The notes: generated by a model not told the origin, from the letters alone. A DNA stretch of 64,000 nt from Chloroflexota bacterium (GCA_028875655.1 JAPPCX010000054.1:62001-126000), one strand, 5' to 3'; numbered from the stretch's first letter, positions 18,870 through 27,079 are shown. Translations and numbers: made by a program.

Positions 18870-18941
18870 TTTTTTCGGGATAAACAGGATGAATACGATT
18901 TCGAGATTGCCACGCTATGCTCGCAATGACACAGCGGTGGA

Positions 18942-19985
18942 CTAGGCGGCGTCCACGGCTTGTTGCAGCGATTCGGTGTAGGGCGGGCGGCAGACCATGG
19001 CCTCGGTAACGATGCCGGCGATGTAACGGTGCGGCGTTACGTCGAAGGCGGGGTTGTAGGCGGGAGTGCCTTCAGGCGCGATTCGAGCGCCTCCATACCC
19101 CGTAACCTCGTGCTCGGGACGTTCCTCGATGGCGATGTTGTCGCCGTGAGCGATGGCCAGGTCCACGGTACTGGTGGGCGCGGCGATGTAAAACGGGATG
19201 CCGTTCTCGTGGGCCAGCACGGCCAGGGAGTAGGTGCCAATCTTGTTGGCGGTGTCGCCGTTGGCGGCGACGCGATCCGCGCCGGTGATGACGCAGGACA
19301 CTTCGCCCCGCTGCATCAGGATGCCGGCGGCAGAGTCGGCCACCAGCGTGGCGGGGATGCCGAGTTGCTGGAACTCCCAGGACGTGAGCCGCGCTCCCTG
19401 CAGCCAGGGTCGGGTCTCCGTGTTGAACACCCGGAAGCGTCCGCCGGCTTCCCAACCGGCGCGGATGACGCCCAAGGCGGTGCCGAAGGCCGAAGTGGCC
19501 AACGCTCCGGTATTGCAGTGGGTCAGCACGCCCTGACCGTCGGGCGGCATCAGCGGCCGGCCGTTCTCGCCGATCCGACGGTTGATGTTTTCGTCCTCTT
19601 CCTGAATCCGGCGGGCCTCCGCTTCCAGGCGCGGCCGGATGCTGCCCGGGTCCGGTTCCGCGTCGGCGACCCTGAGCATCCGGCGGACGGCCCAGCCCAG
19701 GTTGACGGCAGTGGGACGCGCGGCGGCGACGTGGGCGCCGGCCTGCCGCAACGCGTCGATGAAATGGTCGCGTTCGCGGGATTGTAGTTCCGCCGCGGCG
19801 AGAACCACGGCATAGGCAGCGGTTACGCCGATGGCGGGCGCGCCGCGTACTCGCATCTCGGTGATGGCGGCGGCGGCGGCGCGGTAGTCGGTGATGGTGA
19901 CCGTTACGTGCTGGTGGGGCAGCAGCGTCTGGTCGAGCAACTGGATACTGCTTCCGGTCCAGTTGATAGGTCTAATTTCGGTCAT
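18942..19985 (-). CDS. mtnA: S-methyl-5-thioribose-1-phosphate isomerase
   Basis: It isomerises methylthioribose 1-phosphate to methylthioribulose 1-phosphate in methionine salvage. The eIF2B-like fold shows TEMRVRGAPAIGVTAAYAVV, the catalytic Cys in THCNTGALATSAFGTALG, and the Asp in ITGADRVAANGDTANKIG. 347 residues is typical. It is the first gene of the operon after the SAM-I riboswitch. The later salvage genes (mtnB, mtnC, mtnD) are not in this window. Confidence 0.95.
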   Translation of the reverse strand: MTEIRPINWTGSSIQLLDQTLLPHQHVTVTITDYRAAAAAITEMRVRGAPAIGVTAAYAVVLAAAELQSRERDHFIDALRQAGAHVAAARPTAVNLGWAVRRMLRVADAEPDPGSIRPRLEAEARRIQEEDENINRRIGENGRPLMPPDGQGVLTHCNTGALATSAFGTALGVIRAGWEAGGRFRVFNTETRPWLQGARLTSWEFQQLGIPATLVADSAAGILMQRGEVSCVITGADRVAANGDTANKIGTYSLAVLAHENGIPFYIAAPTSTVDLAIAHGDNIAIEERPEHEVTGYGGARIAPEGTPAYNPAFDVTPHRYIAGIVTEAMVCRPPYTESLQQAVDAA

Positions 19986-20025
19986 GGCAGCAAGTCAGCC
20001 CATGGCGACGGTGGACACGCGGTTT

Positions 20026-20053
20026 CTGGATTCCAGCTTTCGCCGGAATGACG
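20026..20053. repeat. Dispersed inverted repeat between riboswitch and mtnA
   Basis: CTGGATTCCAGCTTTCGCCGGAATGACG is a family copy with a hairpin. It lies downstream of the riboswitch terminator and about 40 bases before the mtnA start, so it is part of the untranslated leader when the terminator is read through. Confidence 0.7.
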
Positions 20054-20070
20054 TTTCCTGATAGATGGAC

Positions 20071-20103
20071 AAAAATAAAAGGCTCACCCACGCCGGGAGA
20101 GCC
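20071..20103 (-). terminator. Intrinsic terminator of the SAM-I riboswitch
   Basis: On the minus strand GGCTCtCCC-ggcgt-GGGtGAGCC is followed by TTTTATTTTT, a textbook terminator. Its 5' arm contains TCTCCC, which is complementary to GGGAGA overlapping the 3' strand of riboswitch P1. Terminator and antiterminator are therefore mutually exclusive: SAM bound, P1 closed, transcription stops. Confidence 0.9.
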
Positions 20104-20119
20104 CATCAGTACAGTTCTC

Positions 20120-20265
20120 CCCTCATCTTTCGTCATACCGCTTGCTGACGTGCCGCAGGGCGACACTACGCGCGGGACGCCGGAATTAGCACCTGATCCC
20201 ACCGGGTGAGCGGGATTGGTTGCCAGGCTTCACAGGGCCGTTCCCTCCGCCTGTCTGGATAAGGG
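20120..20265 (-). ncRNA. SAM-I riboswitch (S-box) aptamer
   Basis: The minus strand reads CTTATCCAGACAGGCGGAGG, then GAACGGCCCTGTGAAGCC, TGGCAACC, and later GGTGCTAATTCC. These are the conserved blocks of the S-box: P1/P2 kink-turn, GGAGGGA, GGCCC-GAAGCC-GGCAACC, and GGTGC-AAT-CC. P1 closes as CCCTTATC with GATGAGGG. The P4 region is enlarged, so the aptamer is about 146 nt. It senses S-adenosylmethionine and controls mtnA and the genes behind it, down to metK. Confidence 0.95.
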
Positions 20266-20299
20266 TTCCAGCAGCATATCCTGTTGTTAATCGTTACTT

Positions 20300-20328
20300 A
20301 TACTATCGTCAATGTCCGATTTTGTCAA
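20300..20328 (-). promoter_or_regulatory. Promoter of the SAM-I riboswitch operon
   Basis: The minus strand has TTGACA (20328-20323), 17 bases, then TAGTAT (20305-20300), a good sigma-70-type promoter. Transcription would start near 20293, about 28 bases before P1 of the aptamer. Confidence 0.75.
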
Positions 20329-20378
20329 CTTGGTTACGATTGTCGGGCAAGCGCCGGGGCCCGTTTAACGCTCGCCGG

Positions 20379-20885
20379 CTACAATTCCAGGGCGTAGAGG
20401 TACAGCGTCAGACTGGTATGGGGAAAGGCGTGGTCCTCGATCTCCCGGTAACCCCGGCGGCGCAGGAAGGCGATGGCTCCTGGCATGTGGTTGTAGGTCC
20501 ACGCGGTGGTTCGGACGTAGCCGTAGTCCCGGCAGAAAGCCTCGGCCTGGTCCAACAGTTGAGAGGCGATGCCCTGGCGTCGGGCGTCGCGGAGCACCGC
20601 CAACCGGCGGATCTCCGCCTCCACGTGGCTGCGCTGGTACGCCCCGATGCAGCCTACCGTTTCGCCGTCTCGCTCGGCCACCCAGAAGTTGCTGCCGGGA
20701 TGTTCCAGGTAGCTGCGCCGGATGTCGGCCAGGTCGCGGGTCAGCGCGCCCTCGAAGTAGTCGGTGAACTCCTGCCGATCTTCGTCCGAGTGCAGATAGC
20801 TCTGGGCGAAGTCGTCCTGCTCGTGGCTGAAAACTTCCCGGACGGCTTCGTAGTCTCTGGAACGGTAAAGGCGAATATCTATCAT
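20379..20885 (-). CDS. GNAT family N-acetyltransferase
   Basis: This 168-residue acetyl-CoA-dependent acyltransferase has the acetyl-CoA loop LAVLRDARRQGIASQLLDQA (R/Q-x-x-G-x-A pattern), the strand NFWVAERDGETVGCIGAYQ and the closing AIAFLRRRGYREIED. The N-terminal ~55 residues (IDIRLYRSRDYEAVREVF and a helical, acidic stretch) are longer than the minimal fold. The substrate is unknown. It is 17 bases downstream of the YchF gene. Confidence 0.85.
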   Translation of the reverse strand: MIDIRLYRSRDYEAVREVFSHEQDDFAQSYLHSDEDRQEFTDYFEGALTRDLADIRRSYLEHPGSNFWVAERDGETVGCIGAYQRSHVEAEIRRLAVLRDARRQGIASQLLDQAEAFCRDYGYVRTTAWTYNHMPGAIAFLRRRGYREIEDHAFPHTSLTLYLYALEL

Positions 20886-20902
20886 CAGGCATCAACCGGG
20901 CA

Positions 20903-21994
20903 TCAGGTATTGACCAGGAAGTTGATAATGTCGCCGTCGCGCACCGGGTAGGTCTTGCCTTCTGAGCGCAGCAGTCCTTCCCGGCGGCCCTGGGCCATAC
21001 TGCCGCAGAGGGAGAAGTCGTCGTAGGCGATCACCTCGGCGCGGATGAAACCACGGGTAAAGTCGGTATGAATCACGCCCGCGGCGTCCACCGCCGGCAT
21101 CCCCCCGGGCACGCTCCACGCTCGCACCTCGTCGTCCCCTACTGTGAGGAACGACACCAGGCCCAGCGTATCGTAGCTGGCGCTGATGACCTGGCTCGTT
21201 GCCGGCTCTCCCAATTCCAGGTCGGCGCGGAACTCGGCAGCCTCTTTCACGTCCATCATGCCCAGTTCGGCCTCGATGCGCGCGCTGATGCTCACCGACC
21301 CAACGCCGCGCGTCAGTTCCGGGTCGAGTCCCAGGTCGGTGATGCACACGTCGGCGGCGTCTTCGTCGGTGTTGAACACCGCAATGATCTTTTTGTCGGT
21401 CAGCAGCTGGTAGTTGACTAATATCGCCCGCTCCGAATCCGTGAAGCTCTGCAACCGCACCGGGATGCCGTCCTCAAGCCCCTGCCGTGCCTTGTCAACC
21501 GCGTCTTTATGGCGGATCGCGGCGGGCCGGTCTGCGGGTTTGGTCTTGTTCATCTGGTCAGCGAGGCGAGTTGATGCCCTCTCCAGAACTTCGAGGTCCG
21601 CGAAGGACAACTCGTTGAGCATGGTTTCGAGGTCCCGAGCGGGGTCCAAGTCGCCGGTGGGGTGGGCCACCGCGTCGTTGGTAAAGGCCCGCACTACTAC
21701 CAGAAAAGCGGTGGCGGATTGGAGTATGTTGCGATAACGCCCGCTGATGCCCTGGGATTTCGCCATGGACTCAGGACCGGGCAGATCGATGTAGCGAATC
21801 TCGGCGGGTACGACTTTCCGGGGGTGATATACCTCGGCTAGGCTGTCCAGGCGCGGGTCGGGGACCTTGACTACGCCCATGTGCATTTCGGTTGCCGAAC
21901 CCGACGCGCCGCTGGCGTCCGACTTGCCGAGGGTGAGCGCGTTGAAGAGGGTGGTTTTGCCGGATTGGGGCAGGCCGATGATTACTGTGTCCAT
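20903..21994 (-). CDS. ychF: YchF/OLA1-type translation-associated ATPase
   Basis: This is an Obg-related P-loop protein with a C-terminal TGS domain, 363 residues. The P-loop is IIGLPQSGKTTLFNALT, where most YchF proteins have GLPNVGKST; DLPGPES is the G3 motif. The base-recognition motif is degenerate (FNTDED where YchF has NVDE), and the TGS end reads GKTYPVRDGDIINFLVNT. YchF prefers ATP over GTP and binds ribosomes. The central helical hairpin (residues ~130-185) is present. The altered P-loop should still bind nucleotide. Confidence 0.88.
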   Translation of the reverse strand: MDTVIIGLPQSGKTTLFNALTLGKSDASGASGSATEMHMGVVKVPDPRLDSLAEVYHPRKVVPAEIRYIDLPGPESMAKSQGISGRYRNILQSATAFLVVVRAFTNDAVAHPTGDLDPARDLETMLNELSFADLEVLERASTRLADQMNKTKPADRPAAIRHKDAVDKARQGLEDGIPVRLQSFTDSERAILVNYQLLTDKKIIAVFNTDEDAADVCITDLGLDPELTRGVGSVSISARIEAELGMMDVKEAAEFRADLELGEPATSQVISASYDTLGLVSFLTVGDDEVRAWSVPGGMPAVDAAGVIHTDFTRGFIRAEVIAYDDFSLCGSMAQGRREGLLRSEGKTYPVRDGDIINFLVNT

Positions 21995-22065
21995 AAAATT
22001 CAGAGAATCTCTCCCAAGGCAATGGGCCGAATTTCTATCCCAATCCGGTCGATTTCCAATCGCCT

Positions 22066-22332
22066 TTATCTAGAGCCGTTGGCGTTGGAGTCGCCTTTCA
22101 AGATTTCGAGCACTTCGGGAGGCACCTGGTCGCCCAGCTGCGCTACCTCATTGAGGATACGCTGGCGCTCTTCCTTACGACCTTCGACGCGTCCCTCTTT
22201 GCGGCCGATCTCTTTGAGTCTCTTAATCTCAGCCGGTATCAGCAGTACCATGCGACCGATCACCTCCATCAGGATTGCCGCCAGCAGGGCTACGCCGGCG
22301 GCCAGGGCAAAGACGGCGACCAGCGCGTACAA
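22066..22332 (-). CDS. Small membrane-anchored coiled-coil protein, hypothetical
   Basis: An 88-residue product with an N-terminal membrane helix (ALVAVFALAAGVALLAAILMEVIG), a charged helix that repeats GRKEGRVEGRKEERQR, and a short tail. The start is a TTG at 22332; no ATG is in frame and no strong ribosome binding site is seen, so the exact start is uncertain. It resembles single-pass proteins with cytosolic coiled coils. I do not recognise the family. Confidence 0.5.
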   Translation of the reverse strand: MYALVAVFALAAGVALLAAILMEVIGRMVLLIPAEIKRLKEIGRKEGRVEGRKEERQRILNEVAQLGDQVPPEVLEILKGDSNANGSR

Positions 22333-22480
22333 CTCGTCATTGCCCGACTGTTGCCAGGGCCGGTATCGCCAGAGTCCGACGCCCGCCGCGATGACCTACA
22401 CCAGGTAATACGCTATCCAGTAGCGTTCCCCGATGCTTTTCAGCGGCTCTATTGTACAACAGCCGCTCTCCCACCGCCGA

Positions 22481-23656
22481 CTAGCCGGTTGCCAGCACCA
22501 CCGTTCCGGTTGAGGACAGCGAGCCGCCGGTGCCGTTCACGATGCTGGTGGCGGCCGGCTGGTCGGTGGAACCCTTGCGATGCACCTGCCGGTCGCCGCA
22601 CTCGCCGCGCAGCTGACGCACCGCCTCCACCAGCAGGAAACTGCCGTACATGCCGGGATGCGAATAGGACAGCCCGCCGCCGTTAGTATTCAGCGGGAAC
22701 TCGCCGCCGGGGGCGGTGCGCTGGTCGGCCACAAAGTCCGGCCCCTCGCCGGGCCCGCAGAAGCCCAGACCCTCGATGGTAACCAGCGTGGTGTAGGTGA
22801 AGGAGTCGTAGATCATGGTGTGGTCGATGTCGGCGTGGGTCAAGCCGGCCCGCTCCAACGACCGGGGGCCGGTCTCCCGGGACCAGGTGGACGTGTGGTC
22901 GGGCATGAAACTGATCAGGTTGTGGTCGTGGCCTTCCGCCGCGCCCAGCACCCAAACCGGCTCCTTGCGGCAGTTGCGCGCCTTCTCCGCCGTGGTCACG
23001 ATGATGGCCGCGCCAGAGTCGGTGACCAGGCAGCAGTCGAACAGGTGGAAGGGCCAGGCGACCCAGCGGGAGTTGTGGTAGTCGTCGAAGGACATGGGGG
23101 TTTCGTGCATGTAGGCCACCGGGTTCAGATTGGCCCACGCGCGGGTGGACACGGCGATTTCCGCCAGCGCCTGCCGGGTTCGCTCCTCACCGTACTCGTG
23201 CATGTACCTGGTGCAGGCCATGGCGTAGTTGATCGGCTGCCCGATCATCCCGTAGGGCGTTTCGTACTGAGCGACGGGAAGGTTGCGGTCCGGCGGCACC
23301 GGGGCACGGGTGGACCGCCCGGCCTGCCCGTGGGTGATGAGCACCGTGTCGCAGTAACCGGCGCGGATGGCGGCGGCGGCGTGCGCGACGTGGATCACGA
23401 ACGACGAACCGCCCACCGACGTGTTATCCGTGAAAGAGGGCTGCAAGCCGAAATACTCCGCGGTGACCAGCGTGCTGAATCCTGCGGTCATCAGGCCGTT
23501 CACGTCGGACAGGGACATTCCGGCGTCTTCCAGCGCGTTGTGCGCGGCCTCGGCGTGGTGCTGCAACGAGGATTTGTCGGGTACGGTGCCCATAACGTCG
23601 GACTCGGCGACTCCCACGATAGCGATGTCGCGTTCACGTTGTGCGGTGCTGGCCAT
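22481..23656 (-). CDS. Thiolase-like protein (lipid-transfer/SCP2 type)
   Basis: The 391-residue protein has the thiolase fold: IAIVGVAESD start, NTSVGGSSFVIHVAHAAAAI around the nucleophile elbow, GGGLSYSHPGMYG with the conserved His, and VNGTGGSLSSTGTVVL at the end. Both catalytic Cys of true thiolases are missing: the first site reads GGSS and the C-terminal site NGTGG. That pattern fits the non-thiolytic lipid-transfer-like group, some members of which (Ltp2) act as retro-aldolases with a DUF35 partner. No DUF35 gene is adjacent. The substrate is unknown. Confidence 0.8.
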   Translation of the reverse strand: MASTAQRERDIAIVGVAESDVMGTVPDKSSLQHHAEAAHNALEDAGMSLSDVNGLMTAGFSTLVTAEYFGLQPSFTDNTSVGGSSFVIHVAHAAAAIRAGYCDTVLITHGQAGRSTRAPVPPDRNLPVAQYETPYGMIGQPINYAMACTRYMHEYGEERTRQALAEIAVSTRAWANLNPVAYMHETPMSFDDYHNSRWVAWPFHLFDCCLVTDSGAAIIVTTAEKARNCRKEPVWVLGAAEGHDHNLISFMPDHTSTWSRETGPRSLERAGLTHADIDHTMIYDSFTYTTLVTIEGLGFCGPGEGPDFVADQRTAPGGEFPLNTNGGGLSYSHPGMYGSFLLVEAVRQLRGECGDRQVHRKGSTDQPAATSIVNGTGGSLSSTGTVVLATG

Positions 23657-23768
23657 AGATTCACTCCCGGTGGTCGGTTTGCCGGTTTATCAGCGCAGGG
23701 ATGGTACAACATTACCCGTTCCCCGACAATTGCCTTGCGGCGCGACCCAACGCCTTTCGATTATCACC

Positions 23769-23868
23769 GTCATGCCGGACTTGATCCGGCATCCAGCAAT
23801 CTCCTATTACCGACAGCGTTCCTTGAACACCAGCATCTTCTGGACACCGGCTTTCGCCGGTATGACGG
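23769..23868. repeat. Two dispersed inverted repeats upstream of the thiolase-like gene
   Basis: GTCATGCCGGACTTGATCCGGCATCC (23769-23796) has arms ATGCCGGA / TCCGGCAT. CTGGACACCGGCTTTCGCCGGTATGACGG (23840-23868) has arms ACCGGC / GCCGGT. Both are variants of the GGATTCC/GGAATGACG family. The 23657-24000 stretch holds nothing else I can recognise. Confidence 0.65.
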
Positions 23869-24023
23869 TTTTGGTGCGGGGCCGCCACCTCAAACTTGAA
23901 CAGTTACGCGCCGCGGGCAGCGCCGTTACGGATGGCGGTACTGGCCTTCATTAGGCGCAGTTGTTGATAAAAATTTATGCGATAGTCGTTAATTTGATAA
24001 CTATTTTACATATCAAATTTTGC

Positions 24024-24105
24024 ACCGTTGCGTGGCTCAGTTTTTTCACGATGGATTTGTACCGTTGCGGAGCTCAGCACGGATTATTTCCGTAGGGCCG
24101 TTGCG
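24024..24105. repeat. Three spaced CCGTTGCG repeats in an AT-rich patch
   Basis: CCGTTGCG occurs at 24025, 24062 and 24098, that is at 37- and 36-base spacing. The first two copies are longer and close to each other (ACCGTTGCGTGGCTCAG and ACCGTTGCGGAGCTCAG). The surrounding sequence is unusually AT-rich for this contig. The even spacing of about 3.5 helical turns suggests protein-binding sites rather than a CRISPR array. It lies 70-150 bases upstream of the promoter at 24174. Confidence 0.55.
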
Positions 24106-24173
24106 TGCAAGCTACGATAATTGATTGTCGTTTGGCCCGCTCCGGCAACGATAATCGTCGAATTGACAGGAAA

Positions 24174-24202
24174 TTGACAGGAATCGGTTAAGGCCATAGA
24201 AT
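24174..24202 (+). promoter_or_regulatory. Strong sigma-70-type promoter for the protease leader
   Basis: TTGACA (24174-24179), 17 bases, TAGAAT (24197-24202). A second TTGACA sits 11 bases upstream in the direct repeat AATTGACAGGAAATTGACAGG. Transcription would start near 24209 and yield a leader of about 200 nt before the protease start codon. Confidence 0.75.
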
Positions 24203-24219
24203 CTGCGAGCCAACAAAAA

Positions 24220-24341
24220 CGGCCCCGGTGCTGCTAACACCGAGGCCGCGGTCGATGGGGAATTGGGGTCCGCCATCGGGCTCAATAGTAGCCCTGTGCC
24301 CTCTGCGTGTCCAGCCCCGTCGCTCGCGGCGGGGCTTTTTG
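24220..24341 (+). ncRNA. Structured leader or small RNA ending in a terminator
   Basis: Immediately after the promoter there is a strong hairpin, CGGCCcCGGTG-ctgctaa-CACCGaGGCCG (24220-24248). About 65 bases later a second hairpin, AGCCCCG...CGGGGCT, is followed by TTTTTG (24313-24341), a typical intrinsic terminator. The sequence GGGCTCAATAG occurs once between the hairpins and again after the terminator. Either a small RNA ends here, or the terminator attenuates the protease gene. I do not recognise a known RNA family. Confidence 0.5.
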
Positions 24342-24407
24342 TTGGCATGTGAGCCCCGATTGGTTGGGCTCAATAGCGACAACCCTCACACGTAAGGAGG
24401 ACAGGAA

Positions 24408-25560
24408 ATGGCAGTACGCAAATGGGCACCGTGGGTCGTAGTACCGGCGCTTGCGGCGTTGGTAGCGGCTCTCTTGATCAGCATCGCCGCAGTCGGCGGT
24501 GGGGAAAGCTACGTTGGCGCAGCGCGTGACGCAGCGAGTTACGCGGACGATTACGGGGTATCCGTAGATGAGGCGAAGAGACGGCTGGGCTTGCGGGCTG
24601 AGGCTGGTAAGCTTGGTGCGGCTCTGACTTCCGGTGAGGTCTCTACGTTCGGCGGTCTGTGGATTGTGCATACCCCGCAATACTCTGTGAAGGTGGCGTT
24701 CACTGGGGACGGTGAGGCAACCTTGGAGGGTTACAACATGAGTGAAGCGCTCGCCGGTGTCATTGATGTGGTGCCGGTTGACACTACCCTTGAGGCGTTG
24801 ATCACTGCGCAATCTGGTGCCGCGTCAGCGGTTGCCAGCACCGGTGTTGCTGCCGAGTCTGGCGTCATGGTGCAGGAGAACGCGGTTCACGTGTTCACCT
24901 TGGACAAGGCTGCGTTGGAGCGGGCTCTTGATTCTGCGGGTGCCGTTCTACCCACGAAGTCTCGTGTCAAGGAGGTTTCCGTTTTGAGCACGCCGGCTCA
25001 CGGTAGTGAACTTCACGGGGGAGAACACATCACGGGTTGCACTTCCGGTTTTGCAGTGAAGAATTCCGTGGGCACGCAGGGTATTACAACTGCAGGGCAC
25101 TGTGATGATGAGCAGCGGCGGTCCGGAACAACGTTGACTCTCGTGAAAAAGTGGGATGGTGGTTCGTATGACCTGCAATGGCATACCGGCCCAAGCGACC
25201 AGACAATTCGCAATCTGGTTTACGACGGCACGAATCATCGGTATATCAATTCTGGACGTGCCAGAAGGGACCAGTCCGCAGGGGAATTATGTGTGCAAGT
25301 ATGGCAAGACCACAAAGTACGACTGCGGAGAGATCGAGAGCACGCGTTATGAGATAAAGGGGCGTGGCAACACTTGGGTGTTGGTGCGCAACGTTGATGG
25401 CGACGACTCCGACCTGGCGCAAGGCGGGGATAGCGGCGGTCCGTTCTTTGACGGCAACGTGGCCCTCGGAATATTGACGCACGGCGTTGATGAAACGAAA
25501 GCCATTTACATGCCATTTGATCTCATCGAGGACAAGGGGTTGACTTTGGACACTGACTAG
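24408..25560 (+). pseudogene. Secreted trypsin-like serine protease, frameshifted
   Basis: The first frame (24408-25352) gives a signal anchor (WVVVPALAALVAALLISIAAV), a ~180-residue pro-region, and the start of an S1 chymotrypsin-fold domain with the His motif TTAGHCDDE and the candidate Asp in SYDLQWH. The rest of the domain, including GDSGGPFFDGNVALGILTHG with the catalytic Ser, is in the +1 frame (25156-25560). The break lies near 25245-25265, and a single shift there joins NHRY to ILDVPEGTSPQGNY. All three triad residues are present across the two frames. It could be a recent pseudogene, a sequencing or assembly error, or, less likely, a programmed frameshift; no slippery sequence is evident. 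AAGGAGG precedes the start. Confidence 0.8.
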
Positions 25561-25621
25561 CATGGCGCTCCGCTACGGGTCGTCCTGCGATGTCGAGCCT
25601 TATGCTGCGAGGGGGTTTCGT

Positions 25622-26548
25622 ATGCTCCGCTTTCTGTTGATGCTGATGATCGCACTGTCCCTGGCCTCATGCCGGGGCGGGGTGGACGTTCCCGTGGCTC
25701 CAACTCCCACGCTGGAAGTCTTGGGGAATGCTCGTGCAGGCATTCCCCAGACGGCCGATTTCTCCTCTCTCGCATCTGAGGATGGCAAGGCCGTCGGCGA
25801 CCCTGGCGAATTTCCTGCTGCTGCGACCATGCTGTCGCTTCCGCGCCATGATGAGGTATTGCCCGCGAATCGCGGGGACTATTACGTTTACGGCGAACTT
25901 TTGCGGTCGGGAGATTGTTTGCGGGTTTCCTATGCAGACCAAGTGGACCCTGTGGCGACTCGCGACGGTTTGTTGGTGGTCTGGCCAACGGGATTCGTCG
26001 CGGATGATGACGGCGAGACGGTCAAGGTGTTCGACCTTGACGGCAGTTTGGTTGCCTCTGTGGGCCAGTCGATTAGGATGTCGGGCAAGAAGGTTTTCTC
26101 GGCAGGCGAATGGGACTGGACTGGTTCGCCGGATAGTTGCTCTGGCCCTTTCTGGCTGGTGGGTGATGAGGTATCGCCGTCAAAGGAGAGAATGGGCTTG
26201 AGCGTTGAGTCGTATGACGGCGTATTATTTGCCACCTCGGCGGAGCAGCGTGGGCCTATTATATCGAATGTGGCGCAGTTGGAAGGGCACTTGCGATTGC
26301 ACGACCGTTGCTTGGTCGTTGAATCAGTTGATGTGCCAAAAGAATATCTGGTGATCTGGCCTCCGGGGTTCAGTTTGGAGGGTTCTGGTTCTGGCCTTTC
26401 CATCCTGAACGGAGGCCGGCAGGTGGTCGCCAAGTTGGGTGACCGTGTTCTGCTGGGCGGTGGGCACAGCAAGGTTGGAACCGCCTATTCGGGCGAATGC
26501 GACGGGCCGTATTTCAAGGCGGGCCGTGTAGCCCTCGCGGGCCAGTGA
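25622..26548 (+). CDS. Lipoprotein with two tandem copies of an unknown domain
   Basis: From the ATG at 25622 (behind GAGGGGG) the 308-residue protein has a lipoprotein signal peptide, LLMLMIALSLASC, with the modified Cys at about residue 17. Two homologous halves follow, at about residues 95-180 and 215-305. Each contains a [D/H]-x-C-L-x-V start, then LLVVWPTGF or YLVIWPPGF, a strand with VAS[V]GQ or VAKLGD, and an ending SCSGPFWLVGD or ECDGPYFKAG. The paired Cys may form a disulfide. The frame is open from 25562, but the extra part lacks signal character. The domain is not one I recognise. Confidence 0.75.
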   Translation: MLRFLLMLMIALSLASCRGGVDVPVAPTPTLEVLGNARAGIPQTADFSSLASEDGKAVGDPGEFPAAATMLSLPRHDEVLPANRGDYYVYGELLRSGDCLRVSYADQVDPVATRDGLLVVWPTGFVADDDGETVKVFDLDGSLVASVGQSIRMSGKKVFSAGEWDWTGSPDSCSGPFWLVGDEVSPSKERMGLSVESYDGVLFATSAEQRGPIISNVAQLEGHLRLHDRCLVVESVDVPKEYLVIWPPGFSLEGSGSGLSILNGGRQVVAKLGDRVLLGGGHSKVGTAYSGECDGPYFKAGRVALAGQ

Positions 26549-26557
26549 GGTAGGCCA

Positions 26558-27079
26558 GTGTCTCCGGGCCTACAGATATTGAGCTTCGTATTCAGGCATC
26601 GGGTCGGTGTCTGGACAGCGATTGTCATTCTGTGCATTGACCAGATTGCCAAGCACACGGTGAGCGCTGTGCTGGGAATCGGCGAATCGTGGCCGGCTGA
26701 TGGACTCTTGCGTCTTACTCACGTAACGAACTCCGGCAATACGCTGGATTTATTCAGCGGCCATTCGGTTGCTCTAGTCGCCGTGTCGGCAGCTGGGGTT
26801 GCGCTGCTGTTCGCCCTGTACTGGCCTCGCCCGAAAACAGGGATGATTGCCCAGGTCTCATTTGGGCTGATGCTGGCCGGTCTGACCGGTAATTTGGCGG
26901 ATCGTGTGATCCTGGGGCATGTCACCGACTTCATCGACGTGATGCGTTGGTTTGTCTTCAACGTGGCGGACGTGGCCATCTTGTTCGGGCTGTTGGGTTT
27001 CACGGTAGACATGCCTGGGGCGGCGGCTGCGTTCGTGCGTGCCAGGAGGAGTGTCTTGCCACCGGCGTGTCCCGGCTAA
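26558..27079 (+). CDS. lspA: Signal peptidase II (prolipoprotein signal peptidase)
   Basis: It removes signal peptides from lipidated prolipoproteins. The 173-residue protein has four hydrophobic segments and both catalytic Asp motifs: GLTGNLADRVILG and FVFNVADVAILFG. The N-terminal Asp-Gln (LCIDQIAKH) also matches. HVTNSGNTLDLFSG replaces the more usual N-x-G-A-A-F-G. The start is a GTG nine bases after the lipoprotein stop, so both are probably one transcript. It may be an accessory copy; whether a second lspA exists elsewhere cannot be seen here. Confidence 0.88.
   Translation: MSPGLQILSFVFRHRVGVWTAIVILCIDQIAKHTVSAVLGIGESWPADGLLRLTHVTNSGNTLDLFSGHSVALVAVSAAGVALLFALYWPRPKTGMIAQVSFGLMLAGLTGNLADRVILGHVTDFIDVMRWFVFNVADVAILFGLLGFTVDMPGAAAAFVRARRSVLPPACPG

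Noticed and set aside
24024-24105. CRISPR array
   Set aside because: Only three short, imperfect repeats (8-17 bases), no cas genes, and no conserved full-length repeat.
25230-25270. Programmed frameshift signal in the protease gene
   Set aside because: No slippery heptamer, Shine-Dalgarno-like stimulator or pseudoknot could be seen near the join; a mutation or sequence error is simpler.
25562-25621. Upstream start of the two-domain lipoprotein
   Set aside because: The 20 added residues would precede and spoil the lipoprotein signal peptide; the ATG at 25622 has a better ribosome binding site.
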